This document shows positions 1 to 12,999 of a stretch of 64,000 nucleotides of DNA, piece after piece. The notes beneath the pieces are model-generated. The model did not search any database and had not been told where the DNA came from. It saw only the letters and a list, made by a program, of their open reading frames with translations. Source of the DNA: Ailanthus altissimus (lineage: Eukaryota > Streptophyta > Magnoliopsida > Sapindales > Simaroubaceae). The DNA is taken from assembly GCA_946807835.1 (NCBI GenBank), contig OX327702.1, forward strand, positions 13,578,001 to 13,642,000, in the 5' to 3' direction. The position numbers were made by a program, and so were the translations under genes. Position 1 is the first letter of the stretch, and each line of letters opens with the position of its first letter.

Positions 1-2639
1 AGAAGAGGGATTGCTTAAAACTGGAAGAAATCGAGTCCACCCACACAACGACCGACGGACTCGTGGTACTGAAAACCCCATTAGATGAGAAGGTAGTTGA
101 TTGGCAGACCCCTTGAATGTACGGTAGCCAAAGGCCCCTATCCACTCAATCTGGAAAGGAGCTAGGCAGGAAAAAAAGCTTTGATGAGCAAAGTCAACTA
201 GAAATTTCCTAAGAGAAGAAATCTCTGTAGTGTGCAGTCCCTAGCCTTATAGGGTAGTGAAGCAGAGCAAGCAGCCCTCGTTAAGATAGGAATATCTATT
301 AAAAAGATAAAAAGACGCTATTTTCGATTTAAGCGAAGCATTTCAATCAGTATAGTACTGAAAATTGGCCTTTATTTGTTATTATAATACTCAAAATAAA
401 ATAGGTATAACCAAGACATCTTCCCTCTATTGGTCTTACCTCTCGCCGGATCTCAAGATTCAGCCTCAGATCTAGCTCCCTATGATGATCGGGGAGAATT
501 GAGCATCTTTTCTGGGGCGGATGGACGTCTTTCCTTATCTAGGCTTGAGCGGTTTGTATTTGTCAGTTGCAACGATTAATACCAAAAATACTGTTCCAGA
601 CCCCTTATTAGGTCCGGGTACTGGGAGAGAGATTTATCAAGAGTAAAGCCCTGTGACTCGTCCAGAAAGCGATACCATAATTCAAGCTTGGCTTATTTGC
701 AGATTCAGAAGTGATCATCTTCATCAGCCACTAGGCCTAGGTTAGATCTTTTCTTTGCACCCGATCTCCTCGTCTCCGGTCTCTTCACTTGGTCTCTAGA
801 ACCACTACCTATCCCTTGACTCCTCATGGTGAAAGGCTCACCTCACATCTGGAGATCTTGGGTGCTATTTAACAGTATCAGACTCCTTCCCTTAACATGC
901 CCAAGGAGCACACTGGATCAGGTATTCCTACTTCTTGTACTTCTGACTAGATTCTTAAGCAAGCAGTCGATGTACCATTCCATAATAGAAGTACTTACCC
1001 CAAGTAAGTAGTTATAGTGCCTCCTACGGCGCTGAAGAGAACACCAGAATTTCTATATTAATAAATAGGATTCAAACCGATAGATTGACTAAACTTACTA
1101 ACTTAGTAAGATCTCACTAAATGATTAACTGCAGGTGCATTTCTCACATTTAGTAAAGGACCCACTTCTCAAGACCTGCAGGTACATTTTTCGTGATTAC
1201 GGGTTTGCTTATCAAGGCTACCTTTCCTCATGATCACCAATAACCAACCAGTATCCAAGTGAAGGGATCAATCTTAGAAAACAAAGCATAATCGTCGCTT
1301 TTAAGTCAACTACTCCTCCGTCTGAGGAATACTCCAACTAATATCTGTACTTAGGCATCCGCCTAGAGCTTGACTATCCAAAGACATTCTCATTCTCGAC
1401 TAGTAACCTGTTTTCGCTTAATAAGAGCGATATTCTCACTATCCTAAGGTGCAATATCTAAGTGTTAATGGTAACATAGAGAACAATCCTTTTTCTTTAG
1501 CTCCAGCTCCGGTTCAATCAGGAACGGTCAAAGCTATCAAGATTTTTTCCAGAGTGAGAGAAGCAAGCATATTCAAAACCTCAACCCCACCCCAATAGGA
1601 AGAACTGGCCGGACGCTTTCCTATCACCACTTAAATGACTAGTGATCCGCTTTGAAACACAACATTAGCCCCCGCGAGTAGCTATCCTAGCTAACTCCTC
1701 CTGAGACTGTGGTCCACCTCGACCTTTGTTTTGTTTTGATTCGAGACCTAATCTTTCCTTTCCATTGAATGTGCTCCCTTTCGCCTATTTCTGAATAGCA
1801 TACTTCAAGAATATAAAGGCTATGAAGTATACTAAAGAAGGCCTAAATTACCTCTTCTAGGACACTCTTAGTAAAGCATCCAAGGATATGGATAAAAAGA
1901 CCTCACCTCAAAGCTTTACAAGAGCAAGTCGAACAAATCAACAATCGTTAATCCGATAGAGCGGCCCTTCATTTGTACGTGTATTTCATTAGAATAGCGC
2001 TTTACGTGATAGGAGCTTTGTCTTTCCTCTCATATCAGTTCTGTTCTGATTAGCTATTTAGTCTTGCTTCGAACTTACTTAACTTAAGAGGGGTTGCTAG
2101 CCGAGATAAGGACTAGTACCAGTTTGATATAGGTGCTTTAGCTCCACTCTTGTTGTTGTTGTTCCTATTTTAAAGTGGAGCTCGTGTTCTTAGTCGAGCA
2201 GAGGAACAACCCACCTTCACTTCACTATGTGCTTTCTTTGCTACTAAAGGGCCAGACAGTCGAATAGTTTCCTAAACCGGTCTCTCACCAACTCTATCTT
2301 TTCTTTAGGTCTTCTATGTTGGGTCGCGTAAGAAGAATGAATTTCTTGATTGTGGTTCCCCTTCTTTCCATGGTTCCTTCCTTGATTTATCTGTGCTCTA
2401 TCTCTACCCATGTTGAATCAAAATGAGGTTTGTCCCTCTGCTTGCTACTCCCACTTTCTCTTCCTGGATCACCTTGGTCTTAGTCCGCCTCTTCTCGTGA
2501 GTAGGTTTCGTGTCCAATTTATTAGGGTTAGCTTTCATCACCTGCTTCTATCTCACTGGGTTTACTTACCTCTCTCGATTGAGTAGGTTTATCTCTTAGC
2601 TCAATCAGAGAAATACGGCCACATCGTCTCAAGCTTCAT
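1..2639. other. Mitochondrial-type intergenic DNA, no gene seen
   Basis: This stretch has mixed base composition and many short interrupted ORFs, none longer than about 61 codons. I recognise no protein, tRNA or rRNA in it. The texture (CT- and AG-rich runs without codon structure) is that of plant mitochondrial spacer DNA. Assignment to organelle origin rests on continuity with the nad6-bearing DNA to the right, not on a gene here. Confidence 0.5.
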
Positions 2640-3175
2640 TGGCAGCGGTTCATTCACCAGACGCATCGGATCGCGCTGAGGATAAAGCCTTGTCTGGTGA
2701 TCGTAGACCACCCTTCTCTTTTTCATAATCTTTGAGGGCAGCCTCTATTTCCGTGGCAACGGCTAAGAGCTCTACCAGTGTTTGTTTTAAGCTTCAAGCC
2801 CACCAGCTTTAGGAGTGGCTTAGAGTTCAAATTCATTTGACACATGTCAGTTAGACTCTCGTGGAAGTGTGGCTCTGGGCATTTTACTGCCAACGCTCTC
2901 CATATTTGAATAAAGGAATCGACTGAATCATTGTGCGCCTACTTAGTGGCACACAGCTGGGCAGTGGTGGATTTCTCGTCCTAAAAAAATGTGTAAGGCT
3001 CCTCATTCGCCCATGAATTTATGGTTACAGCGGGCAACCTGGTATACCAATCGAATGCAGTCTCGCTTAGGGTGTTTACGAAAGGACGTATCATCAAAGA
3101 GTCATTTCCAGAAATGCCCTCTTTCAAATGAAAAATATGCTGCCTAGGGCCCCGTCAAAAGACTGCATGTTAGGT
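2640..3175 (-). pseudogene. Ty3/gypsy gag fragment, decayed
   Basis: Read on the minus strand from about 3120 downward, the sequence encodes a recognisable retrotransposon capsid core. It includes the motif MIRPFVNTLSETAFDWYTRLP, then an INSW segment, and after a frame change a VDSFIQIWRALAVKCPEP segment and a run resembling the gag C-terminal helices. This order matches Ty3/gypsy gag (Retrotrans_gag) proteins, which form the particle around element RNA. Several stops and at least one frameshift make it non-functional, and no protease, reverse transcriptase or LTR is visible beside it. Such nuclear retroelement fossils are common in plant mitochondrial DNA, so this piece may have moved from nucleus to mitochondrion before the block reached its present place. 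The family call is firm; the clade is not determinable. Confidence 0.8.
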
Positions 3176-5998
3176 TGCTTTCACTTGGGAGGAAGGAGGA
3201 CTGTTTCCATGTAAAGGGGTATGGCGCGACAATACCTTTTTTTTTTGCTTCATTTTACTTTCTTCATTCAAAAAAGAGAGAATCTACTCTCCTAAAGACT
3301 ACTTGATCATCTTCAGATTGGCATATCTCCTCGTGTCACGAAGACTGGCCCTCGGTCATGCTCTTTTATGGATTACTGGTTTCACCAACCCCTTGGGCGA
3401 TCTCCTTGTTTTGCCTTGTCTTTTGAGCAAAGCATAGCTTCTATAATCTCCATCATCTTATCTAGCCTTTCCTCGGTACTTTTGTTGAGTTTGGCTATGG
3501 GGGGGTATTTCGTCTTCATTGGTTACAAAGACGCTGTTCTTGACACTTTTGATGAGACGGTACGTGCTAAGTTTTGTCTTCAGACTTATCGGAAGATGGG
3601 TCATCACCGGGTTCTGTTTGGCCCCCAGAATTTTCATATATGACAACCGATGTTGCTCGCCTTCGTACTTGGGTTTTTCTTTCCAACCTTGCCCTTGCTT
3701 GCGTTCACCGAGATTCAGTTTGTTTCAACTGAGCAGATGTCGAAATCTTTTTTTGGGACCATTTTGCCCTTATTTTTCCATCTGACTCACCATGTTAACG
3801 ATTCTTCGTGCTCTTTTGGAAGCCATTTATAGAGGCTGTTTTGGTGCTTGGGCAAGCTTTCTTTTTATTGCCTGTGACGGGCCGGGTTCCCCTTTTTTGT
3901 TGAGGTTCCCTCTTAACGTTGCAGCGGCGAACAACTAGGGGAGCCTGTCCTTCAGACATAGGTACGGGTCCCCATGAAGTCTTCTCATTGTTGATTGCCA
4001 TAGGGCTAAACGAATTGCTTTGCCCCACCATTAATACTAATAGTTTCGTTCCTCATCAAGCTATTTATTATCTTACTGAAAGCCCAGGCTGAGTGAGCTT
4101 ATTCGCCCTACCTACCTCATTGAAAAGGGGATTTGCCCCACTAGGAGAAGACCTATTGTTGTTTAGGTGTGCGATTGCTATTGGTTTAGGGCTGACCTTA
4201 GCCTAATCTGATTAAATTGTATACGAGGATGTGATCAAACTGATATCTTTCCCTCAGGCATTGGTCAGGAAGATCAGAAACCATTTTTTCATTTCTCATA
4301 AAGATTGGTCATCCATGAATTCCTTCATTGAGTCATTAGACGACAACTAGAAAGACTAATTTGAAGCACCCAAGACTGGAAATCGAGAATATTTGACCTG
4401 ACCTGGAAAATCAATGAAGAGCATTTCCCTAGGAGCAAGATGCCGCAAACGGGAAATGTTGACCTCGCCCTCTATGTTGAATGCAGTCAGCACCAATTCC
4501 CCCCAGGGCTCTTGTAAATGGGATTCGAGAAAAGAAATCTATAGATCATAGTAGTTCGCCAACCTCTCTATTGGGAAACCGGTCAAGCTGTCTTTCCTTC
4601 ATTGCTAGATCAGAGAAATAAGAAAGTGTTAGCTGGGTCAAATCACTAAACCCATTTTCCTTAGCAAACGAAATCGATCAATTGAAACTTTTCTATCTCA
4701 TATAGCGGTGAATGTAGTCAACTTCTAAGCAGCCGGTCGATCAGATGAAACTTTTTTTTTTCAACTATAGTGGGTAAGTAGCCAATCCAATTTTGCTATC
4801 TCCGGGCTGCTCTTCTTAAGTTAAGGGAAATCCAATTAAGGACAAAAAGACGGGGGTGACAGAACTTGATCGATTTATCGGCTCCACTCCTTAGGCAAAT
4901 GGATGGTATAGCTGGGAAAACAAAACTTGATCGACTTCCTTAGCCGGGCTCATAGTTAGCATCCCACATATTCGACTAATAGCCAAATACTTAAAATATA
5001 GGACTTGGTCTTATCTGTTCGGGCCTTTCCCACCTAATTTGTAGAGTGAGGCTAGCGAATAAGGGAAAAAGGGGATCAACTCTCCCTTGGCTCTTTCAAA
5101 TTCCATACATAGGAAGAGAGCTTCTTGAAACCATTGCTCAGCAAGCATCCCTATCTCTCACACTCAAGCTAAGGGCTGGAGGGTGGGCTTAGTACGATTT
5201 ACCGATCCATCAGTTCATAGAAAGAAGTTCTAGGATATGGTCCTGGTCAAGGATGCTTTTCAACTTAAACTACTCATGATTCAGGGCCATAAGAAATGAG
5301 GTGAGCTCTCTCGCCACTATATCGACCGAAGCCTATTTCAGTAAGAGGGAATTCCTCTCTCGACTTATGAAATACCAGCTCATGGGCAGGCTGCCTCCAA
5401 GCGATGTGCATCGACTTCTTTGGTAATAAGAACCTAGGTTTGCCACAGATATGAATGAATTCCCCAGTGTTGATGTTGGCCGGGAATTCCTCTTCAGAGA
5501 AGGAAGTTTCGTATTGAGATTAGAGGCTACCATAGCTTTCTGAGACTCAGCGTTGTACCCAGAATGTAAAATGCAATTTTGACTAATACCGTATAGGAAG
5601 ATGTTCTGATCCCCCCTTCAGTGCTCTTGAGTTATTTCGAAGCTGGGGCTGACTATTCATTACCCGATACTACAGATATAGATGATTAGGTTCAAGCATT
5701 TATACCAGAAGGTTGCTCTGCCTGCCCTACATTAAATAAAGAAGGGAATTTATCTGCTTCTCTTTTATATCATTGGGTTCTCTCAATAACTTTGCGCCAC
5801 CCTTTTTTATGGTCTCTAGAAAGCCTTCTAGCAGTGTTTAGGAGGCTTTGAATAAGTAAGAGACGACTCAGAAACAACGGTTTTTCTTTGTTCCGAATTA
5901 CTTCCTAGACAAAATGCAAAAGCATCCATACCCACATCCGAATCTAGAACGGGTGGGTGGGACAGGTAGAGTAAGGAGAAGGCCAGGATTCAGAGCAT
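3176..5998. other. Mitochondrial-type spacer, only small unrecognised ORFs
   Basis: No recognised gene. The longest open frame (3368-3643, plus, 91 codons) has a hydrophobic central segment that could span a membrane, but other small ORFs overlap it in shifted frames and there is no support for expression. The segment 4670-4800 carries two loose copies of a GATCA...GAAACTTTT phrase about 65 bp apart. I see no RNA gene. Confidence 0.4.
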
Positions 5999-6402
5999 TC
6001 AGGAAGGTGTTGCAGTGCCATCTTTGACAGGTATCATACTGGAGTATGGTCGGCTTCTTGATCCTGTTTTAAGGGAACGGGTTATCCTGGCTCAGCTTTG
6101 AGATCTTCTGGGACATGCTAGAGACATCCAGACCCACCGTGAGGTTGCCGGAGCCTTATTAGACCCCCTGGATTTATAGCTTCAGGATTTTAAGGACAAA
6201 GGGCCCGTGCTGAAGGGCGCTGATGAACGTGCTACAGAAGAGGATCGCCGAGCTTCGGATCGAAGCTAGTAGGAGAGAAGGACAAACTTGCCCCTCAAAT
6301 CTCCTCTCTGAAGCATGAGATGACCCAGATGGCAGCAGATCTTCACTATACATGTGTCTCTACTGATTTGCCTGAGGCTCTGCTGCAACGGCTGCGATTA
6401 AG
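5999..6402 (+). pseudogene. Decayed coiled-coil ORF, transposon-protein-like
   Basis: One plus-strand frame reads as protein-like sequence for about 85 codons (segments EYGRLLDPVLRERVILAQL, DLLGHARDIQTHREVAGALL and DERATEEDRRAS) but is broken by stops near 6098 and 6179 and by a double stop near 6267. A neighbouring frame then continues with KDKLAPQISSLKHEMTQMAADL. The charged, Leu-spaced composition suggests a coiled coil. It resembles the C-terminal part of long plant gypsy-type transposon proteins, but I cannot name the family with confidence. It is clearly a fossil, being too interrupted to make protein. The similar coiled-coil ORF at 20.57-21.17 kb and the Transposase_28-like remnant at 30.2-30.6 kb may derive from the same kind of element. 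Confidence 0.5.
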
Positions 6403-9400
6403 TCTTTGTCTCAATCTCTTTCATTTCTCTTTCTTCATGTGACGATTGGTTGTGCCACCCTCCTTAGAGATGCATGCTATAATTTATATCAATTCACAAG
6501 GTTCTCATAACCTCAAAGTGATAGACTACATTCAATATAAAAGAAAAAATAAAAAAAAGCGCTGGAGAGAGAGAAGGTTGATCTTAGTATAGAGTATGAC
6601 CTGCATGCCTAACAAACTTTTGAAGCTACTCTACTGATATGATAATAGAGCGGCATTCCATCTCCTCTCCTGATTCTTCTTTCTCCTTTCACCAGGCTTC
6701 AAAGGAAGAGTATGACTTGTTGGCCTCAAAGCCTATCCCGATCCGCTCCTCTTCATTCAGAGTAGGACCTACTGAACCTCGTCAACTCGTTCAAGTGGCT
6801 TTCAACTCCTGGCTCTATCGGTCAACCGACTTTATAGCGGCTTGATTTTTAGGACAGCCATTTCCCTAAGACATGTGATATCATGAAACTATCTTCAAAT
6901 ATCGTCTATAAGAAAAGGCATTGATCTCTCTCTTTTCATCTTGACTTTAATCCCTTCTCCATGAGAGAAGGTGGAAAAGAAGACATGCAGCTAGGAACGG
7001 ATCTTAGTAATGGCTTGGTTTCAGGCTTGCTTTCTTCTACTTGATGTAATCTCGGGGCGGTTTCGGGTTCATCAGGAGAGAAAGAAGACATAATCTTAGG
7101 AGATCACTCATCTCGGGACTCTGAATCTATCAATCTACTCTACTGTGGCTTTTATGCCGGACTTCTCATTCCCTTAATGAAGAGAGGGACTCTTCTATTC
7201 ATCTTTAATGTTCTGGCTAATCCCCTCTCTTAGTCATAAGGGGACTTTTTCTAGCTCATCAAGAAATCTCCTATAGTTAGAAGTGGCAGGTGTATCTCCA
7301 ACTCTTCCTTTTCCCGCTAGTGCTACTGTTGCTTTTGTGCCAGCTGTCTTTCTTTCCCCTGTCCTGGGACTGTATAATAAAGACAGAGAAGGTGAAAACT
7401 CCTCTTCTCCCGCTCTGGCCCTCTTCCCAACCCTTCCTCGGAAATGAAGCCTTAGGTGTCAATTAGTCCCTGGCTGCTGGTTGATGGAATATGTGTGTTC
7501 GGTTCATAAGGGGAGAAAGAATAGAATGAAGGGAAGGACTGTGCTTGCTGAATTAGAATGTGAGCCCTAATCAATAAATAACTTCACTTCAAAAGCTGCT
7601 CCCGCTAGTGCTACTGTCCTGGGACTTTCTCGCTCTGGTTTCATATCCCCCATTCAATGCTTTCAGTTTGGTTGTTGAAGAAAGTAAAAGTAATCCAGTC
7701 TTTCCTTTGCTTTGGCGGAGTAGAGTCCTATTAATCTATCAATATAAGGTTAGAAGAACTACAGAATGTTATCCAGTGCTTTCGTTTTTAGCTTTAGGCT
7801 CCTGTTATCCCGTACTCAATTCCCTTAATGAAGGTTGGGACACTTCACTCTTTCTCTCTCGTTCCATCTCCTCTCCAACCAGTCGAGCGGCTTCGCTCCT
7901 TTTCTCTGTTTGCTTTGGCTAGATATGTCTTTTCAAGGGCAGCTCTTTCCTTTCCCTTCCTGACCTTAGGACTGGCTAGCGCCTTTTATGAACTCTGATC
8001 CCTAATCTCTCAATCTCGTATATCAAGTCTATTCCTTTTCTTTCTTTCTCCCAGCTGTAGCTTTTCCAAATCCCTATCGTCCAATAACGTATATAAGGTC
8101 ACAGCTCGTACATCTTCTTATTACTAGTCTCCTCCTTGCCATTCCCATCTTTGTCGCTGCTTTCCTCTTGTTTTTGTTACTATGATCCCGATGTTGTGAG
8201 AGTGGCTTTTGCCTAAGCTGCCTTTTATAGCTTTCTTGAAGGGTGAAGAGTGAAGGGAACTAGGTTAAGACCCTTAGGAGACCCTAAGTACAATACCCTG
8301 ATTTATCTTTTTCCTTTCCTTTATCGGACATTCAGCCTTCGGGCAAACGGCTTGGGGCTCTTCTTCTCCCTTCTCAATCAATAGTGTCAGTAAAGTGCTT
8401 TCTTTTTTATTGTGCTTCTCTTAGGAAAAGTAGGGGCTTCGGGACTATGAATCTATAAAGAGTTGGTCAGAACTATACTTGCTGTCTTGCTTGCTCCTAG
8501 GTTTCCTAATGAGCGAAGGTGATCAATCATCAATACGGCTAGGAAAAGCAACATCCGAGGAACTGCTTGAAAAAAAGAAAGGCTAATCCCTTCCTCTCCG
8601 CTTTCAGCTAGTTGAAGTCGAGTTGCCTGACACTCCTTCCTTTGGAAAGAGCTTCTCGCCTGACTGTTAAACTCAGCTCTTTTTTCGGCTTTACCGATTA
8701 GATCAGTTTAGACCTGACCTTGGGATTGGCTAGGGCCATTTAACCCTCGCTCTCGAAGACTAGATAGGGATTAGGGTGTTAAGCTTAAGAAAATGTGGCT
8801 GATACGAATAAGACCATCTGCGTCTGGTACTACACCTGCAACAAGCACATGAACTCGCTAGCACTTAGTCCTCATTTCAAAGAAAGAAGCAAATGAACCT
8901 ATAGATAGATATAGTCGGGGCTCTTACACGGATTCCCTTCAGGCCGACTAGGGGAATTTCTCTAAGGAGGCATCTACAAAGAAAGCATGGCCGATGGGAC
9001 TAGACCTTAAAGATGAAGATAAGACCTTAACCCAAAGCTGATGAGAGGTCATTTATAAATCAATGTGGTGTCTCAAGATCTCTTTTTAAAGCTAGAAAGA
9101 AGGAAATCTATGGTCCATCATACTTTCACTTTATCTGTGAACATGGATTCAATCGGTACAGGTTATTGATGTAGATAATACGTCCTGACCGGGGCTACCC
9201 CAAGGGCCGTGAGATGACTTTTTGATTTGACATCCTTCAAAACGTTAGCGAGAGACTAAGGGAGGGGAGAGGGGGGTTAAGGAGTGTAATGTAAGGGGTC
9301 TAACTAAGAGTGGGTGAATAGACCTCGCTCTAGGACCCATCATTGCACTCATGCACTCTTCATTTTTTCTCGAGGGCCAGTGAGGGGTCCTCTTTTATCC

Positions 9401-12295
9401 AATCCCTTCCTTTTTATGGCGAACCTGCTCTTGTAACCAAAAATCCCTAGTATAAGAATAGACTGTTTAAAAGGAGGATACCCTTGTAGTCATAGTAGCC
9501 CCCATTATCAACTACTTAAGGGCAATAGCAGAAATGATTACCTACTAAAAATCTTTCGCTTTTTTATTCAACTCACTAGGTGAAGATAAAATAAAGGCAA
9601 CCACATAGAAGAAAACTACCTACTCGTCATGATTTGGAAAAGACTTAGTATCCATAGTAAATTGATAGTTATATTAGTATCCTCTTGGTTAATCCCGGGT
9701 AGCTCCCTAGGTTCTCCCACTCGCTGGAACTAGTGCTGCAACTCAGACTTCAACTTAAATTTTGAAGATAGCAGAAAGCGAATTAAATAGCTACAAGAAA
9801 TTATCTTTTCCTAGCCTTTAACTTAACTAGTAATATAACTAGATTAAGCGCTTTAAGGGCGTAGTGAAGGTAGTATTGAATTCACTGTTGTGTTGAAGGA
9901 AGAAGCGATGTTGATGGTAAAGCCCTTAGTTAGGAGATTAGAAGTAGTAAAGCTATGCCCGTAGGGTGAGACTTGCCCTCTGCTCTGAGATGGCGAGAAT
10001 TCTTTAGAGGCATGGCTTAAGCCAACTCGGAACGGGAGGTGTTTTTCTTATACTAGCTCTGGCTTTACTTTTATTTGACTCTTTCCAAGTATGATATTTA
10101 AGGGACGAAGAAACTCGACCGTACCCTTGATCCTAACCCTCGAGACTGCGATAAAGAATTGGGACAGATGGAAAGAGACTGGCTTTCTCATCATATGATA
10201 ATCTTTCACTTACTTCCCTGCTTACCTTTTTGCATACAAAAATGAAAAAGGAAAAAGAACTGCTTTAAAGTAAAGGCTTTCAAGGGGATTGAATGAGTTC
10301 AGGATAGGAACTTAGTTCAGTTGACAGGAGCTTAGTCATTTTCTTATTCTTATTAAATTGCTAAAAGGAATAAGAACTACTGTATAGGCTTAGTCTGCTA
10401 TTGTGGGGCTGCCTCATTTCTTTACTTAGAGAGATTATCTAAGCTCTAAGCTAGCTCTTTAGACTAAGAAAGACTTGATATTACTTAATATCAAACTCAA
10501 ACCTCTTACCTCACTCAGCTAGATCGCTATGGATTAGATTAGGAAGACATTACGGCTGGCGGGGAAAACGAAGTCTATTAGGACTACTGGAACTAAAGGA
10601 ACTTAGCCTTAGACTGGAACGAATAAATCTAACTAGGAGGACTTTGACTTACACTTCTACGTATACTGGGGCTTTCTATTACAACTGGATGGGCTATAAA
10701 AGTGCTACTAGTAGGAAGGATACAAATACTTCTAAGGAGGCTATCAACTACTCCTTAAGGATAGAAGGGAATTCCCACAATAACTTGATGGGTTTACCTG
10801 AATCCTCGAAATCATGGGCTTAGGACTAGAAATGCAGAGGATTAGTTTAGCATGCTAACTCGCTCTCTGACAGAAGGAATAGATGGAAGATAACCTGTAA
10901 TCGCAATGGCTGTAACAGAATTCTCGATGACAGGGAACTACATACAAAGATAGCGCTCGTTGGAAGGCCTTAGGACTCCAACTAGCCTAAAGTAAACTCT
11001 CCCTTCTACTAGATTGACCTTGCCAGATGGATTGCTTTATAAAACAAACTTGTCCCATAGCTTGCTTATTAATATATTGGGTTATGTTCGCTTGTCTTTA
11101 TATTTTTATGTGTCTAAATGTAAATGAATAAAAAATAGGATATTGAGTTATTTTGTTTGTTCATTTTATGACCCCACCTAAACATATTATCACTTCACTT
11201 TAGCCGAAGTTTGAATGGATTCCACGATAAAAAATAGACAATGTAATGAATAAGGCTAAAATTAAGTAAGGGAGTAGAGCTTATTTCTTTATTGGAATTT
11301 GAAAAAGGTGGCTTGGATCTGCCAAGAAATTTTCTAACAGCTTGGGATATTCTCACTGATAGCAATCCAGTTAGTTAGGTCTCGTATGCCTTATATAGAG
11401 TAGGCCTCTAGTTGAGTTCCATTCTTTCTTTCTGACACAGCTGCTGCTCTCATGGGAATCAGTTATCGGTTTGTACTTTTCAATCCGATTACATAGAGCA
11501 GTCCTTCGTAACTGATTTGACATCCAGAGAGTCTGGGTAGCAGTCCTCTTTGTAATGCTTCTCCCAACTTCCTTCCGAAAGAAAATGAATGCCTATTTTC
11601 CCAGGGTTTCCTCCGACTTAGTCTTAAACTTGTTTTGTTTCCAAAGCAAGGCATGTCCGACAATGCTGTCTTTTTTATCTCCCCTGTGTTTTTGGGCATA
11701 CCTTCAATTTCCCTTAATAGAGCTTGGTTCAGGTCAGAAAAGTTGAGGAAAGACCGTATTTTTAGGCATCAATCCGATTTCCCTTCGTAGAGCATCGAAA
11801 AATAGATCTCGATTTGATCCAACTCGAGATTTTGGGCATCCAGCCGCTTCCTCCTTGAAGGCGTGTTGATGAGATTGATTTGACTCTCTCTATTCCCAAG
11901 AAGGATCAGATGTGAACACAGGCAATAACTCTTCCTTCAGAAAAGCTGACTAAGCCGAATCTATGGACATTCCATTAGCATTACTTTCACCGCATCAAGG
12001 CACCAATCTTACTTTTTCAGAAAGAACTCCGAGTGACCAAATCCCTATTAGCTCTGAATCGGTAGGCTAAGTAAATACTTCAATTGGCTAGGCTTTCTCT
12101 GACTCTTGAAGAAAGGGAGGAGAGTGAAGTAAGAAGGGAAATGAGTGCTTTATTATACAATATTTACCCGCTCTTTGCGTAAGCGTTGTTCAAGTAAGCC
12201 CTGCTAGTATTAGAAATTCTGGGACTTAAGGAATCGAATAACGAATGCCCTTGCCCTGTTAGTAAGAGAAGAAGGAGTCATTAACAAAAGATCAG
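6403..12295. other. Long mitochondrial-type spacer without recognised genes
   Basis: Nearly 6 kb with no gene I can identify. Open frames are short (up to 104 codons at 7608-7922) and show no family motif. Short phrases recur, for example CCCGCTAGTGCTACTG near 7314 and 7602, and ATTCCCTTAATGAAG near 7168 and 7820, so small dispersed duplications have occurred. The stretch is pyrimidine-rich from about 7100 to 8700 and AG/CT mixed afterwards. Confidence 0.4.
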
Positions 12296-12568
12296 ATGAG
12301 TGAGTTAGGAAAGAAAAGAGTTCGCCCTGCTAAAAAAAGGCAACGGATAAAAGAACTTTATGCAGAACTTGTACAAGCCTATATTAATCTGATTAACAAA
12401 GAAATGGAGAATACCAGAAAAGACTTGGATCAGGGCATATGGCCTGGTCCACTTTTGGCTAAGCTTTTTGGGCGGGACTTTCTCGATCACAGCTTCTCAA
12501 AAGAGAATGAATTAGGAAAAAAAGAGCATTCGTATCATCCATTCCTTTTCCTTGCTTGCCTCTGTTGA
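12296..12568 (+). CDS. Small basic ORF, unrecognised
   Basis: A 90-codon frame starting with ATG. Residues 6-20 are strongly basic (KKRVRPAKKRQR), followed by a predicted helical stretch (residues 20-45) and an unremarkable tail ending in a Cys-Leu-Cys. I recognise no family. No neighbour suggests a role and a shadow ORF overlaps on the other strand. Plant mitochondrial DNA holds many such unexpressed frames, so this may be chance; the compact basic N-terminus is the only reason to list it. Confidence 0.2.
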   Translation: MSELGKKRVRPAKKRQRIKELYAELVQAYINLINKEMENTRKDLDQGIWPGPLLAKLFGRDFLDHSFSKENELGKKEHSYHPFLFLACLC

Positions 12569-12999
12569 TTAGACCTCCTGATCCTAGTCCTACTCCTTTT
12601 CATCCTAGTGGCATATTCCTTATACTAAAGTATTCAGTTCCCTTTTAACTGGTAAAAGCTTGGTCCCAAAAAATATGAGACAATAGACTTAACAAGAGCA
12701 GGGAATATGGAAACTAAGACTTATTCCATCTAATTGCTAAAATGCCCTTCAACAACAAGATTCAATAGCATCCTTTAACCGGACCCGGAAGGAATTTCTC
12801 CGAGAGGGTTCCTAGTTTTTATCCAAAACGTTAACCTTGGTGAGCGAAGTTAAGTGGCTTTGCCTGTCCCTTTTGTTTTGTTCGAATTAGAGAATTAGAG
12901 AAAAGATCGTCTGGTGTTGAGGAGGACCCTTATCCCGGGTGAACATTGTGATTAGCATCAGCAGCTTTCTCGGCGCATTCACTAACTTGAATAATATCA
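12569..12999. other. Spacer, nothing recognised
   Basis: Between the small basic ORF and the LINE fossil there is mitochondrial-type sequence with no gene or RNA motif that I can see. Confidence 0.4.

Noticed and set aside
7608..7922. 104-codon ORF as a mitochondrial gene
   Set aside because: No recognisable family, CT-biased low-complexity composition, and no supporting neighbour.
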